A DNA stretch of 64,000 bases. Source: Roseateles_B sp041913905 (GTDB lineage Bacteria > Pseudomonadota > Gammaproteobacteria > Burkholderiales > Burkholderiaceae_C). This document shows, one piece after another, positions 25,416 through 35,187 of the stretch; position 1 is the stretch's first letter, and every line of letters starts with the position of its first letter. The notes under the pieces were generated by a model. The model saw only the letters and a program-made list of their open reading frames with translations. It was not told the DNA's origin and searched no databases. Where the stretch lies: positions 1 through 64,000 of the forward strand of contig JAYSEK010000013.1 of assembly GCA_041913905.1 (NCBI GenBank), read 5' to 3'. The position numbers and the translations under genes are program-made.

Positions 25416-28322
25416 TCACCCCGGCGCCGCCTCCTGCACCATGGGCAGTTTCTCGAAACTGGCCTGGTCGACGGGATGGCCGAAGTAGTAGCCCTGGAAG
25501 CGGCGGCAGCCCATCCGCAGCAGGGCGTCGCGCTGCTCGCGGGTCTCCACGCCCTCCGCGATCACCAGCAGGCCAAAGGTCTGGCCCAGGGCCACGATGG
25601 TGCGTGCGATCACGGCGCTGTTGGGGTCGTCCAGCATGTCGTTGACGAAGCTGCGGTCGATCTTCAGCTCCGCCAGGGGCAGGCGGCGCAGGTAGTTCAG
25701 CGAGGAGTAGCCGGTGCCGAAATCGTCCAGGGAAAAGCCCACGCCCGCGGCGCGCAGTTCGTTCATCTTGGCGATGGTGTCCTCGACGTTCTCGGCCAGC
25801 AGCGATTCAGTGAGCTCCAGCTTGAGCCGGCGCGGGTTGGCGCCATGGCGGCGCAAGGTGCCCAGCACGCCGGCCACGAAATGCGCGTCCCGCAGCTGCA
25901 GCGCGCTGACATTGACGGACATGTCCAACTGGCCGAGGTTCGCGTGCGGCGCCCAGCTGGCCAGGGTCTGGCAGGCCGAATCCAGCACCCAGGCTCCCAG
26001 TTCCAGCACGAAGCCGCATTGCTCGGCAGCCGGGATGAAGACGCCGGGCGGCACCAGGCCTCGCTCCGGATGCCGCCAGCGCAGCAGGGCTTCGGCACCC
26101 AGCAGGTTGCCCTCCTCATCGACCTGGGGCTGGTAGTGAAGCAGCAACTGGCGGCGCGCGATGGTCTGGCGCAGGTCGATCTCCAGCGCTGCGCGGGTGG
26201 CCAGCACGGCCTGCAGTTCGGCGTCGTAGAAGCGGAAGGTGTTCTTGCCCTGCGACTTGGACTGGTACATGGCGGTATCGGCATGCGCCATCAGTTCACC
26301 GGCGCCAAGCAGATCGTCGCCGAACAGCGTGATGCCGATGCTGGGGCTGCTGTGCTGCTCGCGCTCCGCCAGTTCGAAGGGGCGCTCGAAGCTGTGCAGG
26401 ATCTTGCGCGCCACCATCTCCGCGTGCAGGGCGGCCTGGCGGCGGGTTTCGCCGAGGCTCTCCAGCATGATCACGAACTCGTCACCGCCCAGGCGCGCCA
26501 CGGTGTCACCCTCGCGCACCGCGGCCTTGAGCCGGTGCGCCACCTGCACGAGCACGCGGTCGCCGAAGTCATGGCCCCAGGTGTCGTTGAGCAGCTTGAA
26601 CTCGTCCAGATCAATGAAGAGCAGCGCGCCCATCTGGCCGCGCCGGGCCGCGCTGAGCACCGCGCGGTCCAGCCGGTCCAGCAGCAGGCGGCGGTTGGGC
26701 AGCTCGGTCAGCTGGTCGAAGAAGGCCAGGCGCTGGATCTCGGCTTCGGCAGCCAGGCGCTGGGTGATGTCGCGCACCATGCCGACGTAGATGAGTTCGC
26801 CGTCACGCCTGATCTCATTGACGGCCAGGCTCATGGCAAAGCGCTCGCCATTCTTGCGCAGGCCTTCGAGTTCACGTTCGCTGCCGATGACCTGGCGCAC
26901 GCCGGTTTCCGCGTAACGCAACAGGTAGCCGTCATGCTCTTCGGCGTAGGGAGAGGGCATCAGCATCTTGACGTTGCGGCCCACGACCTCGCTGGCCTCG
27001 TAGCCGAACATCAGGCTGGCTGCGCGGCTGAAGCTCTGCACGGTGCCGACCGTGTCGATGGTGATGATGCCGTCGTTCACATTGTCCAGGATGGCCTGGG
27101 TCTGCTGGGCGGCGCAGAGCAGGGCCTCGTGGGCCAGCACCTCCTGCGTGACGTTGCGCGACAGCACGATCAGCCGCGGCTGCTGCCCGGGTGAAGGCCG
27201 GCAGCACGTGGCATGCAGCTCGAAGAAGCGGCGGCCCACGGGCAGGTCCAGCACGATGCGCTGGCCGCTGGTGGTGCCATGCTCCATTGCCTCAGCCAAG
27301 GTCTGCATGACGATGGCTGAGGCCTCGGGCGGCAGAACTTCGGACACCAGCCGCCCCATGAAGTAGCTCGGCGGGGCCGCCAGCAGATCGCTGGGCGGCG
27401 AGTGGTAGCTGAGATAGCGCCCCTCGGCATCGACCTCGAAGACCAGGTCGGGCACCGTCTGCAGCGTGGCCTGCAGCTGCTTCCTGACCTGCTCCAGCTC
27501 CTCGTAGGGGCGCTGCACGGCTTCCTGGAAGACCGCGCGCAGCAGGAACAGGTAGGCGATGACCTTGTACACATGCCCCATCAGGTTGAGCACATCGGTC
27601 GCGCTGGCATAGAGCGTGAAGAAGACCTCGCTCATGGCCATGCTCAGCACGGCGCCCAGCAGGGCGGCGGCGTTGAAGCGCGTTGGCGCCCGCATGCGGC
27701 GCAGCAGCAGCAAGGCCGTGGCCACCAGCACGCCCACCAGCAGGTACTCGAAGCCGATCTTCAGCGGGGTCAGTCCTTGCCCGGGTACGAAGGTGCGGGG
27801 CAGGGCGTCAGGGTGCAGCAGCACCACCCAATGCACCAGCAGCACCGCCAGCAGCACGCTCGCCAGCAGGCCCTGCCGGGCGCGCGTGGAGAGTTCGAGC
27901 GGCCAGGGCATGAGCATCATGCCCAGCAGGCCCAGGCTAGCCAGCAGCCGCGCGGTGAGCCAGAAGGCGATGGCCTTTTCCGGACCGGCGGGCGTGACGT
28001 AGTCCGGCATGCCTGCGTACGACAGCAGATGGGAGAAATCCAGCAAGGCCACGCCGATGAAGGCGCAGGCCAGCAGGTACAAATTGCCAGGCACCTGGCC
28101 CAGCCGGCTGACCCAGGCCATGCTGAAGATCAGGGCCGCTGCGACGATGGACAGCGTCTCCAGCAGGGTATGCAGCGGCGCGTAGTTGGCGATGCCCCGC
28201 AGGAGCGCCGGCGCGGGCAGCCACCAGCACAACAGCAGCACGGCCAGCATCAGGCCCAGGCTCGGCACGAGTTTGCGCAGATCGGCCCGGTGGCTGGGAT
28301 CTAGTCGATCGAGGGCTGGCAA
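25416..28322 (-). CDS. Membrane GGDEF-EAL protein with MASE3-like sensor and PAS domains
   Basis: This 968-residue protein has an N-terminal MASE3-like region of seven or eight helices (about residues 15-270). Two PAS domains lie near 285-400 and 405-530 (DNVNDGIITIDTVGTVQSFSRAA). The GGDEF domain is at about 540-700 with an intact RLGGDEF site, and the EAL domain at about 715-960. The EAL signature AEALLRWRHP, plus ELTESLL, DDFGTGYSS and KIDRSFV, is complete. Both diguanylate cyclase and phosphodiesterase activity look possible; which dominates cannot be told. An FNR-type box lies about 150 bases upstream of the start. It sits between the NUDIX and mnmA genes. Confidence 0.92.
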   Translation of the reverse strand: MPALDRLDPSHRADLRKLVPSLGLMLAVLLLCWWLPAPALLRGIANYAPLHTLLETLSIVAAALIFSMAWVSRLGQVPGNLYLLACAFIGVALLDFSHLLSYAGMPDYVTPAGPEKAIAFWLTARLLASLGLLGMMLMPWPLELSTRARQGLLASVLLAVLLVHWVVLLHPDALPRTFVPGQGLTPLKIGFEYLLVGVLVATALLLLRRMRAPTRFNAAALLGAVLSMAMSEVFFTLYASATDVLNLMGHVYKVIAYLFLLRAVFQEAVQRPYEELEQVRKQLQATLQTVPDLVFEVDAEGRYLSYHSPPSDLLAAPPSYFMGRLVSEVLPPEASAIVMQTLAEAMEHGTTSGQRIVLDLPVGRRFFELHATCCRPSPGQQPRLIVLSRNVTQEVLAHEALLCAAQQTQAILDNVNDGIITIDTVGTVQSFSRAASLMFGYEASEVVGRNVKMLMPSPYAEEHDGYLLRYAETGVRQVIGSERELEGLRKNGERFAMSLAVNEIRRDGELIYVGMVRDITQRLAAEAEIQRLAFFDQLTELPNRRLLLDRLDRAVLSAARRGQMGALLFIDLDEFKLLNDTWGHDFGDRVLVQVAHRLKAAVREGDTVARLGGDEFVIMLESLGETRRQAALHAEMVARKILHSFERPFELAEREQHSSPSIGITLFGDDLLGAGELMAHADTAMYQSKSQGKNTFRFYDAELQAVLATRAALEIDLRQTIARRQLLLHYQPQVDEEGNLLGAEALLRWRHPERGLVPPGVFIPAAEQCGFVLELGAWVLDSACQTLASWAPHANLGQLDMSVNVSALQLRDAHFVAGVLGTLRRHGANPRRLKLELTESLLAENVEDTIAKMNELRAAGVGFSLDDFGTGYSSLNYLRRLPLAELKIDRSFVNDMLDDPNSAVIARTIVALGQTFGLLVIAEGVETREQRDALLRMGCRRFQGYYFGHPVDQASFEKLPMVQEAAPG

Positions 28323-28474
28323 GGCGGCGGGGGCCGGCGGCGGGCGAATCAGGGGCTCAGGAGCTCTTCACGCCTGCCTGCTCGGGCATGTGTTGGAGGG
28401 CTGGGCCATGTTAGCACCTGGCGCGCGCAAGCCCCGTCCATGGCGTCCCACAGTGCGGTGTGATGCGCCTAATC

Positions 28475-28488
28475 TTGACGCATATCAA
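28475..28488. promoter_or_regulatory. FNR/CRP-family-type box
   Basis: TTGACGCATATCAA matches the FNR/ANR pattern TTGAT-N4-ATCAA with one mismatch. It overlaps the stop codon of the NUDIX gene and lies about 150 bases upstream of the GGDEF-EAL start. No -10/-35 pair was assigned. Confidence 0.4.
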
Positions 28489-29024
28489 GGTTGGGGGTTG
28501 GGCGGCTTGCCGGGCTCCTGCCGCTCGGGGTTCCACAGGCTGTCGGCACAGTGCAGCATCTCCAGCGGGTGGCGCTGGCCGCGCTGGTGGTCCTGCACGC
28601 AGCGCCAGACCAGTTCCGAGCGCGTACGCCCCGCGGCAGCGGCCTGGGCAATGTCGTCCGGGCTCAGCCACAGCCAGCGCACGATGCCCTCGTCCAGCGC
28701 CAGCCCGGCCAAGGGCTCGCCGACGTCGCCGCAGAAGGCCAGGCGCAGGTAGGTGACATCCTCCGCCGTGGCCGGGCGCAGAAAGCGCGCCATATAGAGG
28801 CCCAGCAGCGCCTGCGGCCGGAAGGCGTGGGCGGTTTCCTCGCGCACTTCGCGGATGACGGCCTGCAGCGGCGATTCGCCCTGCTCCAGGTGACCGGCGG
28901 GCTGGTTGATCTTCAGTCCTTCCGGGGTCTGCTCCTCCACCATGAGGTAGCGGCCCTGTCTCTCGATCAGGGCCGCGACGGTGACGCTGGGCTTGAAACG
29001 GGCGGGGGGATGGCTGGCGTTCAT
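28485..29024 (-). CDS. NUDIX hydrolase, NudJ-like
   Basis: This 179-residue protein has a NUDIX fold with the box GHLEQGESPLQAVIREVREETAH. It is preceded by LMVEEQTPEGLKINQPAG, which is the NudJ/phosphatase-like pattern (thiamin pyrophosphate or related nucleoside phosphates in the E. coli homologue). Substrate here is inferred only from family. The C-terminus is a Pro-rich extension. It starts divergently from pntAA across a 268-base gap. Confidence 0.88.
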   Translation of the reverse strand: MNASHPPARFKPSVTVAALIERQGRYLMVEEQTPEGLKINQPAGHLEQGESPLQAVIREVREETAHAFRPQALLGLYMARFLRPATAEDVTYLRLAFCGDVGEPLAGLALDEGIVRWLWLSPDDIAQAAAAGRTRSELVWRCVQDHQRGQRHPLEMLHCADSLWNPERQEPGKPPNPQP

Positions 29025-29292
29025 GCCGCCATTGTGGTGCGGAAGCCGCAGCCAGCGCGGCTCGGCGCCTCGCGAACGGGAGGGGGTTGGGCCGCGGGCC
29101 GCTCACGCCAGGCCCATGGCGCAGGGCGCTCGCGGCGATCGGTCGGTGCCGGGGCCTGGGGCAAACCCGCGTTCGCCTGCGGGTCAGACCGTCACGAAGG
29201 CCATGTAAGCTCGCCGCAGTCTTGCCGATCTCGATCCGTAGGCTGTGCGGAGGAACGATCCGCCGGCCTCCCGTTCCCACAGGAGGAGTCCG

Positions 29293-30408
29293 ATGCTGAT
29301 TGCAGTGCCGCAGGAAACAGCGGCGGGTGAGTCAAGGGTCGCCGCCACGCCGGAGACCGTGAAGAAGCTGGTGGCCCAGGGCCATCGGATCCAGGTCCAG
29401 CAGGGGGCCGGCCTCAGGGCCAGCGTCACCGATGAGGCCTATGCCGCGGCGGGCGCCGAGCTGGTGTCGCGCGAGCAGGCCCTGGCCGCGGAGATGCTGC
29501 TCAAGGTCCGCGCGCCCAGTCCCGAGGAGCTGGCGCTGATCAAGCCGGGCACCGTGCTGGTGGGCATGCTCAATCCCTTCGACCGCGAGGGCCTGCAGCG
29601 CCTGGCGGACGCCCGGCTGACCGCCTTCGCGCTGGAGGCCGCGCCGCGCACCACGCGCGCCCAGAGCATGGACGTGCTCTCCAGCCAGGCCAATGTGGCA
29701 GGCTACAAGGCGGTGATGATCGCGGCCGACCGCTACCAGCGCTTCTTCCCCATGCTGATGACGGCGGCCGGCACGGTCAAGGCGGCGCGCGTCGTGGTGC
29801 TGGGCGTGGGCGTCGCCGGTCTGCAGGCCATCGCGACGGCCAAGCGCCTGGGCGCGGTGATCGAGGCCTCGGACGTGCGACCCGCCGTCAAGGAGCAGGT
29901 CGAGTCGCTGGGCGCCAAGTTCATCGATGTGCCTTACGAGACCGCCGAGGAGCGCGAAGCGGCCGAAGGTGTGGGCGGCTATGCCCGGCCCATGCCGCCC
30001 AGCTGGCTGGAGCGCCAGCAGCAGGAGGTGGCCAAGCGCGTGGCGCAGGCCGACGTGGTGATCACCACCGCGCTGATCCCCGGCCGCGCGGCGCCCGTGC
30101 TGGTGACCGAGGCCATGGTGCGGTCCATGAAGGCCGGATCGGTCATCGTGGACCTGGCGGCGCCGGCAGGGGGCAACTGCCCGCTGACCGAGCCGGGCCA
30201 GACCGTCATCAAGCATGGCGTCACGCTGGTGGGCGAGACCAATCTGCCCTCGCTGGTCGCGGCCGACGCCTCGGCGCTCTATGCCCGCAATGTGCTGGAC
30301 TTCCTCAAGCTGGTCTGCACCAAGGAGGCCGGGTTCCAGATTCCGGCGGACGACGACATCGTCATGGCCTGCCTCGTCGCGCAGGATGGCCAGGTCAAAC
30401 GCAACTGA
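29293..30408 (+). CDS. pntAA: NAD(P) transhydrogenase alpha subunit, NAD-binding part
   Basis: The product is 371 residues from the ATG at 29293 with AGGAGGAG five bases upstream. It begins MLIAVPQETAAGESRVAATPETVKKL, the normal N-terminus of domain I. The nucleotide-binding signature is VVVLGVGVAGLQAIATAKRLGAVIEASDVRP, and the RQD-loop region is seen as ALEAAPRTTRAQSMDVLSSQ. It binds NAD(H) at the cytoplasmic face. The alpha subunit is split here, so this gene holds only domain I; the membrane part is encoded next. Confidence 0.95.
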   Translation: MLIAVPQETAAGESRVAATPETVKKLVAQGHRIQVQQGAGLRASVTDEAYAAAGAELVSREQALAAEMLLKVRAPSPEELALIKPGTVLVGMLNPFDREGLQRLADARLTAFALEAAPRTTRAQSMDVLSSQANVAGYKAVMIAADRYQRFFPMLMTAAGTVKAARVVVLGVGVAGLQAIATAKRLGAVIEASDVRPAVKEQVESLGAKFIDVPYETAEEREAAEGVGGYARPMPPSWLERQQQEVAKRVAQADVVITTALIPGRAAPVLVTEAMVRSMKAGSVIVDLAAPAGGNCPLTEPGQTVIKHGVTLVGETNLPSLVAADASALYARNVLDFLKLVCTKEAGFQIPADDDIVMACLVAQDGQVKRN

Positions 30409-30423
30409 AGGGGAGCCGGGGCC

Positions 30424-30747
30424 ATGGAAGCCATCGACCACACCATCATCAACCTCATCATCTTCGTGCTGGCCATCTACGTGGGCTACCACGTGGTCTG
30501 GACCGTCACGCCGGCCCTGCACACGCCGCTGATGGCCGTCACCAACGCGATCTCGGCCATCGTCATCGTCGGCGCCATGCTGGCGGCGGCACTCACGCGC
30601 ACCGACATGGGCAAGGTGCTTGGCACCCTGGCCGTGGCGCTGGCCGCGGTCAACGTCTTCGGCGGCTTCCTGGTGACGCGGCGCATGCTGGAGATGTTCA
30701 AAAAGAAGGAGCGCAAGGCGCCCGCCGCCAAGGAGGGCCAGGCATGA
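30424..30747 (+). CDS. pntAB: NAD(P) transhydrogenase alpha subunit, membrane part
   Basis: This 107-residue protein has four hydrophobic helices (IINLIIFVLAIYVGYHVVW, PLMAVTNAISAIVIVGAMLAA and LGTLAVALAAVNVFGGFLV among them) and a Lys-rich C-terminus. PLMAVTNAISAIV is the conserved membrane signature of the alpha C-terminal half. It lies 15 bases after pntAA and shares four bases with pntB. Together with pntB it forms the proton channel. Confidence 0.95.
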   Translation: MEAIDHTIINLIIFVLAIYVGYHVVWTVTPALHTPLMAVTNAISAIVIVGAMLAAALTRTDMGKVLGTLAVALAAVNVFGGFLVTRRMLEMFKKKERKAPAAKEGQA

Positions 30748-32168
30748 GCATGAACCTCGTCACGCTTCTGTACCTGCTGGCCAGCGTGTGCTTCATCCAG
30801 GCCTTGAAGGGGCTGTCCCATCCCACCACCTCCATCCGCGGCAACGTCTTCGGCATGGTGGGCATGGGCATCGCGGTGGTCACCACGGCGGCCCTGATCG
30901 TCAAGCTGGCCCAGGGCGATGCGTTCGGGCTCAGCTACGTGCTGGTGGGCCTGCTGATCGGCGGCGGCACGGGCGCTTTCATGGCGCAGAAGGTCGAGAT
31001 GACCAAGATGCCCGAGCTGGTCGCCTTCATGCACAGCATGATCGGCCTGGCGGCGGTCTGCATCGCGGCCGCGGCCGTGCTGGAGCCGGCGGCCTTCGGC
31101 ATCGCGGATGCGGCCGGCCTCATCCCCGGCGGCAACCGCATCGAGCTGGGCCTCGGGGCCTTCATCGGCGCCATCACCTTCAGCGGCTCGGTGATCGCCT
31201 TCGGCAAGCTCAGCGGCAAGTACAAGTTCCGCCTCTTCCAGGGGGCGCCGGTGACCTTCGCCGGGCAGCACTGGCTGAATCTGGCGCTGGGGCTGGCCTC
31301 GCTGTTCTTCATCTTCGGCTTCTGGCATTCGCAGAGCTGGATGGACTTCGGCCTGGTGATGGCCCTGGGCTTCGTGCTGGGCGTGCTGCTGATCATCCCC
31401 ATCGGCGGGGCGGACATGCCGGTGGTGGTGTCCATGCTCAACAGCTATTCGGGCTGGGCGGCGGCAGGCATCGGCTTCTCGCTCAACAACAGCATGCTGA
31501 TCATCGCCGGCTCGCTGGTGGGCAGCTCGGGTGCCATCCTGAGCTACATCATGTGCAAGGCCATGAACCGCTCCTTCTTCAACGTGATCCTGGGCGGCTT
31601 CGGGGGTGACGCCGGTGCCGCTGCTGCAGGTGGGGCGGTGCAGCGCACGGTCAAGAGCGGCAGTGCGGACGATGCCGCCTTCATCATGGGCAATGCCGAG
31701 AGCGTGATCATCGTGCCGGGCTACGGCCTGGCCGTGGCCCGCGCCCAGCACGCGGTCAAGGAGCTGGCGGCCAAGCTGAGCGAGAAGGGCGTCAGCGTCA
31801 AGTACGCCATCCATCCTGTCGCGGGCCGCATGCCTGGCCACATGAACGTGCTGCTGGCCGAGGCCGAGGTGCCCTACGACCAGGTCTTCGAGATGGAAGA
31901 CATCAACGCCGAGTTCGGCCAGGCCGACGTGGCCATCATCCTCGGCGCCAACGACGTGGTGAACCCCGCCGCGCACCAGAAGGGCAGCCCCATCTACGGC
32001 ATGCCCATCCTGGAGGCCTACAAGGCCAAGACGGTGATCGTCAACAAACGCTCCATGGCCGCCGGCTACGCGGGGTTGGACAATGAGCTCTTCTACATGG
32101 ACAAGACGCTCATGGTGTTCGGCGACGCGAAGAAGGTGGTCGAGGACATGGTGAAGGCGATCGAATAG
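30744..32168 (+). CDS. pntB: NAD(P) transhydrogenase beta subunit
   Basis: This 474-residue protein has eight or nine membrane helices (residues 4-270) and a C-terminal NADP(H)-binding domain. That domain has VIIVPGYGLAVARAQHAVKEL, VKYAIHPVAGRMPGHMNVLLAEA and LGANDVVNPAA, all typical of PntB domain III. The complex uses the proton gradient to make NADPH from NADH. No defects were seen. Confidence 0.96.
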   Translation: MSMNLVTLLYLLASVCFIQALKGLSHPTTSIRGNVFGMVGMGIAVVTTAALIVKLAQGDAFGLSYVLVGLLIGGGTGAFMAQKVEMTKMPELVAFMHSMIGLAAVCIAAAAVLEPAAFGIADAAGLIPGGNRIELGLGAFIGAITFSGSVIAFGKLSGKYKFRLFQGAPVTFAGQHWLNLALGLASLFFIFGFWHSQSWMDFGLVMALGFVLGVLLIIPIGGADMPVVVSMLNSYSGWAAAGIGFSLNNSMLIIAGSLVGSSGAILSYIMCKAMNRSFFNVILGGFGGDAGAAAAGGAVQRTVKSGSADDAAFIMGNAESVIIVPGYGLAVARAQHAVKELAAKLSEKGVSVKYAIHPVAGRMPGHMNVLLAEAEVPYDQVFEMEDINAEFGQADVAIILGANDVVNPAAHQKGSPIYGMPILEAYKAKTVIVNKRSMAAGYAGLDNELFYMDKTLMVFGDAKKVVEDMVKAIE

Positions 32169-32186
32169 AGACAATGGAATCGAGTC

Positions 32187-34121
32187 ATGGCTGAGCGCCC
32201 CGCCCCGCCGCGGGCGGCGACGCGCACGGGCCGCCTGCGGGCCGTGCTGCTGGGCGTGCTGCTGCCCCTGCTGGCCCTGGCCGGCCTGCATTGGCTGTCC
32301 CTGCGCCTGGGGCCGCTGAACATGCCCCAGGTGCTGCGCCTGGTGGACGGGCAGTGGATGGAGGACAAGCTGGGGCCGCCGCCCCTGCTCCCGGGGCAGC
32401 CCTTCCCGGAGAAGGCCGAGGCCATGCAACTGCCGGACCTGCGCACCGAAGGCAGCGATCCGGGCTGGTACCTGCTGGACTTCAAGCTGCCCGAGGCGGT
32501 ACACGAACCCTGGCTGGTGGCTTTCACGCACAGCCCCGAACTCGCCCTCTACCTGGACGGCAAGCTGCTGGCCCGCTCCCAGCAGGGCATGGAGCTGGAG
32601 CCCATGTACCGCGGCCTGCGCCTGGGCAGCAGCGGGGTGCTGATCAATGTGCCGCCGGCCATGCTGGAGGCCGGCGAGCACCGCCTGGCCTTGTACCTGG
32701 GGGCGACCGGTGACCAGATGGGCACGCTGTCCGTGGTCCAACTGGGCCCGGCCACGCAGATGCGCCAGCTGCAAAGTGCGCGCGATTTCTGGCAGAACGC
32801 CCGGCTGCTGACGGCGCTCAGCGCGGCCTTGCTGGGCTTCTTCCTGCTGCTGGTCTGGCTGGCCCTGCGCCAGGAATGGGTCTACGGGCTGACCGGCGTC
32901 TATGCCTTGAGCGCGGCCCTGCTGCTTCTGCCCTACCTGAGCGTGGCGCCGGTGCCGCTGCCCTGGTGGCGCATGATGCTGGACGCCGCGGACATCCTCG
33001 CCCGCGGCCTGATGCTGCTGCTCGTGGTGCAGTGGTTCGCGCCGGGTGATTCCTGGGGGCGGCGCCTGGCCCTGGCCTTCATGGCCATCGCCCTGCCCAT
33101 CGATCTTTGGGCGGCCTACCACGGCTCGGTGTGGGATGCCTTCGAGAACCTCTGGCCCTGGTGGGCGCTGGGCAGCCGCGGCATTGTGATGGTCGGCGCC
33201 TGGGGCGTGGTGCTTCGCGCGGCGCTGCGCAGCGGCCTGGTCTCGCACAGCCTGGCCGCGGCCAGCCTGGGCCTGGCCTTCATGTGCTGGGCCTATGTGG
33301 GCTACTTCGCCTTGATCGACCAAGGCAACTTCCCGCTGGTGGACATCAACGTCGCAGGCTACGCCGCCGTGGTGGGCATGGCCGGCTACGTGCTGCAGCG
33401 CCGCTTCGTCGCCTCGCTGCGCGCCCAGGCGCGCTCACGCCAGGCGCTGGAGGAGGCGCTGGCCGCTCGCAGCCGCGAGCTGGAGGCCCGCTACCAGGAC
33501 CTGCAGCGCAGCGAGCAGTTGCGCGTGGCGGCCCAGGAGCGCGAACGCCTGCTGCAGGAGATGCACGATGGGCTGGGCTCGCAGCTGCTGATGGCCAAGC
33601 TGGGCGCGCGCCAAGGCATGGACACCGACACGCTGGTGGCCTTGCTGGACGACTGCATTGCCGAGATGCGCCTGACCATCGACGCCATGACCGTGGACGA
33701 TGGCGACATCGGCTTGCTGCTGGCCAATGTGCGCCATCGCCTGCAGGATCGCCTGCGTTCGGCGGGATTGCAGCTGGAATGGCAGCTGCAGGACACGCCG
33801 CATCTGCCGCGGCTGATGGGGGCGCAGGGGCGGGACCTGGTGCGCATCGTGCAGGAAGCGCTGAGCAATGTGCTGCACCACGCGCAGGCCACCCGCGTGC
33901 GCTTCTCCACCCGCGTGGTGGACGACGGCGCGGCCGTGCTGCTGACCATCAGCGACGACGGCCTGGGCCTGCGGGACGGCCGCCGCGAGGGCCAGGGCCT
34001 CAAGGGCATGCGCAAGCGGGCCGAACGCATCGGCGCCCAGATCAGCTGGCGCGAGGTCGACCCCGGCAGCGAGCGTCCCGGCTGCGAGCTGCAGCTGCGG
34101 ATTCCCGTGGTGCCGCGGTGA
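32187..34121 (+). CDS. Orphan sensor histidine kinase with periplasmic and multi-helix sensor
   Basis: This 644-residue protein has one N-terminal helix, a periplasmic beta domain (about residues 45-200, 7TMR-DISM extracellular-like), seven membrane helices (about 205-400) and a coiled-coil. The kinase core follows. The phosphoacceptor motif is RERLLQEMHDGLGSQLLMAK, and the ATPase motifs are LVRIVQEALSNVLHHAQAT, ISDDGLGLRDG and GQGLKGMRKRAERIGAQI, a HisKA_3-class kinase. No NarL-type regulator is adjacent. It starts 18 bases after pntB and may be read through from it. Confidence 0.85.
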   Translation: MAERPAPPRAATRTGRLRAVLLGVLLPLLALAGLHWLSLRLGPLNMPQVLRLVDGQWMEDKLGPPPLLPGQPFPEKAEAMQLPDLRTEGSDPGWYLLDFKLPEAVHEPWLVAFTHSPELALYLDGKLLARSQQGMELEPMYRGLRLGSSGVLINVPPAMLEAGEHRLALYLGATGDQMGTLSVVQLGPATQMRQLQSARDFWQNARLLTALSAALLGFFLLLVWLALRQEWVYGLTGVYALSAALLLLPYLSVAPVPLPWWRMMLDAADILARGLMLLLVVQWFAPGDSWGRRLALAFMAIALPIDLWAAYHGSVWDAFENLWPWWALGSRGIVMVGAWGVVLRAALRSGLVSHSLAAASLGLAFMCWAYVGYFALIDQGNFPLVDINVAGYAAVVGMAGYVLQRRFVASLRAQARSRQALEEALAARSRELEARYQDLQRSEQLRVAAQERERLLQEMHDGLGSQLLMAKLGARQGMDTDTLVALLDDCIAEMRLTIDAMTVDDGDIGLLLANVRHRLQDRLRSAGLQLEWQLQDTPHLPRLMGAQGRDLVRIVQEALSNVLHHAQATRVRFSTRVVDDGAAVLLTISDDGLGLRDGRREGQGLKGMRKRAERIGAQISWREVDPGSERPGCELQLRIPVVPR

Positions 34122-34174
34122 GTGGGGTGAAGACGCCACGGCGCACCGGGGTGCCTTTACCTGCGCGTCGAGGC

Positions 34175-35185
34175 TCATGCCACCAGCGGCGGCCGCATTG
34201 GCGACTCCTGGTGTTGCCAGTGACGTTGAATTTCTAGCAGTCGGGGACCCAGCGTCAGGAAGAGACCCGCTAGGCGGGGGTCAAAGTGTTGCCCTTGATG
34301 ATCTGAGATGTAGGTCAACGCCTGTTCTGCGGGCCATGGTTCCTTATACGCACGCCTCATAGTCAGGGCGTCATAGATGTCCGCGATGGACGCAATACGG
34401 GCGGACTCCGGGATAGCGGTGCCAGCGATGCCGTGCGGATAGCCGCTGCCATCCCATTTCTCGTGATGGTGTAGTGCGATTTCGGCGGCCATCTGGAAGA
34501 CCGGGGCATTGCTCTTTGAGAGGATCTCATGGCCGATCACCGGGTGCCGTCGAACCAGCCCCCATTCCTCTTCAGTGAGGGTGCCGGCCTTCGCCAGCAC
34601 ATGATCCGGTACGCCGATCTTGCCTGTGTCATGAAGGGGGGCTGCCAGCTCCATCAACCGGCAGCTCTCTACGCTCCATCCGGCCACACGGGCCAACTCG
34701 GCCGAGTAGGCCGCCATGCGCCATACATGGGCTCCGGTGTCGTTGTCGTTGTAGTGGCTGGCTTCGCTGAGCATGTAGATTGCGTCGCGGTGGCTGCGCT
34801 CAAGGCGGCTTTGGCGCACTAGCGACAGGTGGGTCTGCACTCGGGCGCGCACCACCAGCGGAGAGATGGGCTTGACGATGAAGTCCACGGCGCCGGCTTC
34901 GAAGCCGCGGGCCTCGTCGCCAACGTCAGAGAGGCTGGTCACGAAGATCACGGGCAGGTGTTCGGTCGCCGGGTTGGCCTTGATGGCGCGGCAGACCTCA
35001 TAGCCGTCCATGCCGGGCATGCGGATGTCCAGCAGCACCAGTGCGGGCTGATGTCTGGCGATGCCCTCAAGTGCACCCCCTCCGTCGCGTGCATAGACCA
35101 GCTTGTGCACGGCGCCCAGGGCTAGGCGCATGGCATCCAGATTGATGGGCTCGTCGTCGACGACCAGAATGGGGCCTTGGGGCAT
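34175..35185 (-). CDS. HD-GYP c-di-GMP phosphodiesterase response regulator
   Basis: This 336-residue protein has a receiver domain at residues 5-120 (ILVVDDEPINLDAMR, Asp in LVLLDIRMPGMDGYE, Lys in DFIVKPI) and an HD-GYP domain at 140-320. The domain has HDTGKIGVPDHVLAK, HHHEKWDGSGYPHGIAG and RIASIADIYDALT. The metal-binding His/Asp and GYP motifs are intact, so c-di-GMP hydrolysis to GMP is expected. It begins two bases after the hybrid kinase gene ends, so the kinase probably phosphorylates it. Confidence 0.94.
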   Translation of the reverse strand: MPQGPILVVDDEPINLDAMRLALGAVHKLVYARDGGGALEGIARHQPALVLLDIRMPGMDGYEVCRAIKANPATEHLPVIFVTSLSDVGDEARGFEAGAVDFIVKPISPLVVRARVQTHLSLVRQSRLERSHRDAIYMLSEASHYNDNDTGAHVWRMAAYSAELARVAGWSVESCRLMELAAPLHDTGKIGVPDHVLAKAGTLTEEEWGLVRRHPVIGHEILSKSNAPVFQMAAEIALHHHEKWDGSGYPHGIAGTAIPESARIASIADIYDALTMRRAYKEPWPAEQALTYISDHQGQHFDPRLAGLFLTLGPRLLEIQRHWQHQESPMRPPLVA

Positions 35186-35187
35186 GA

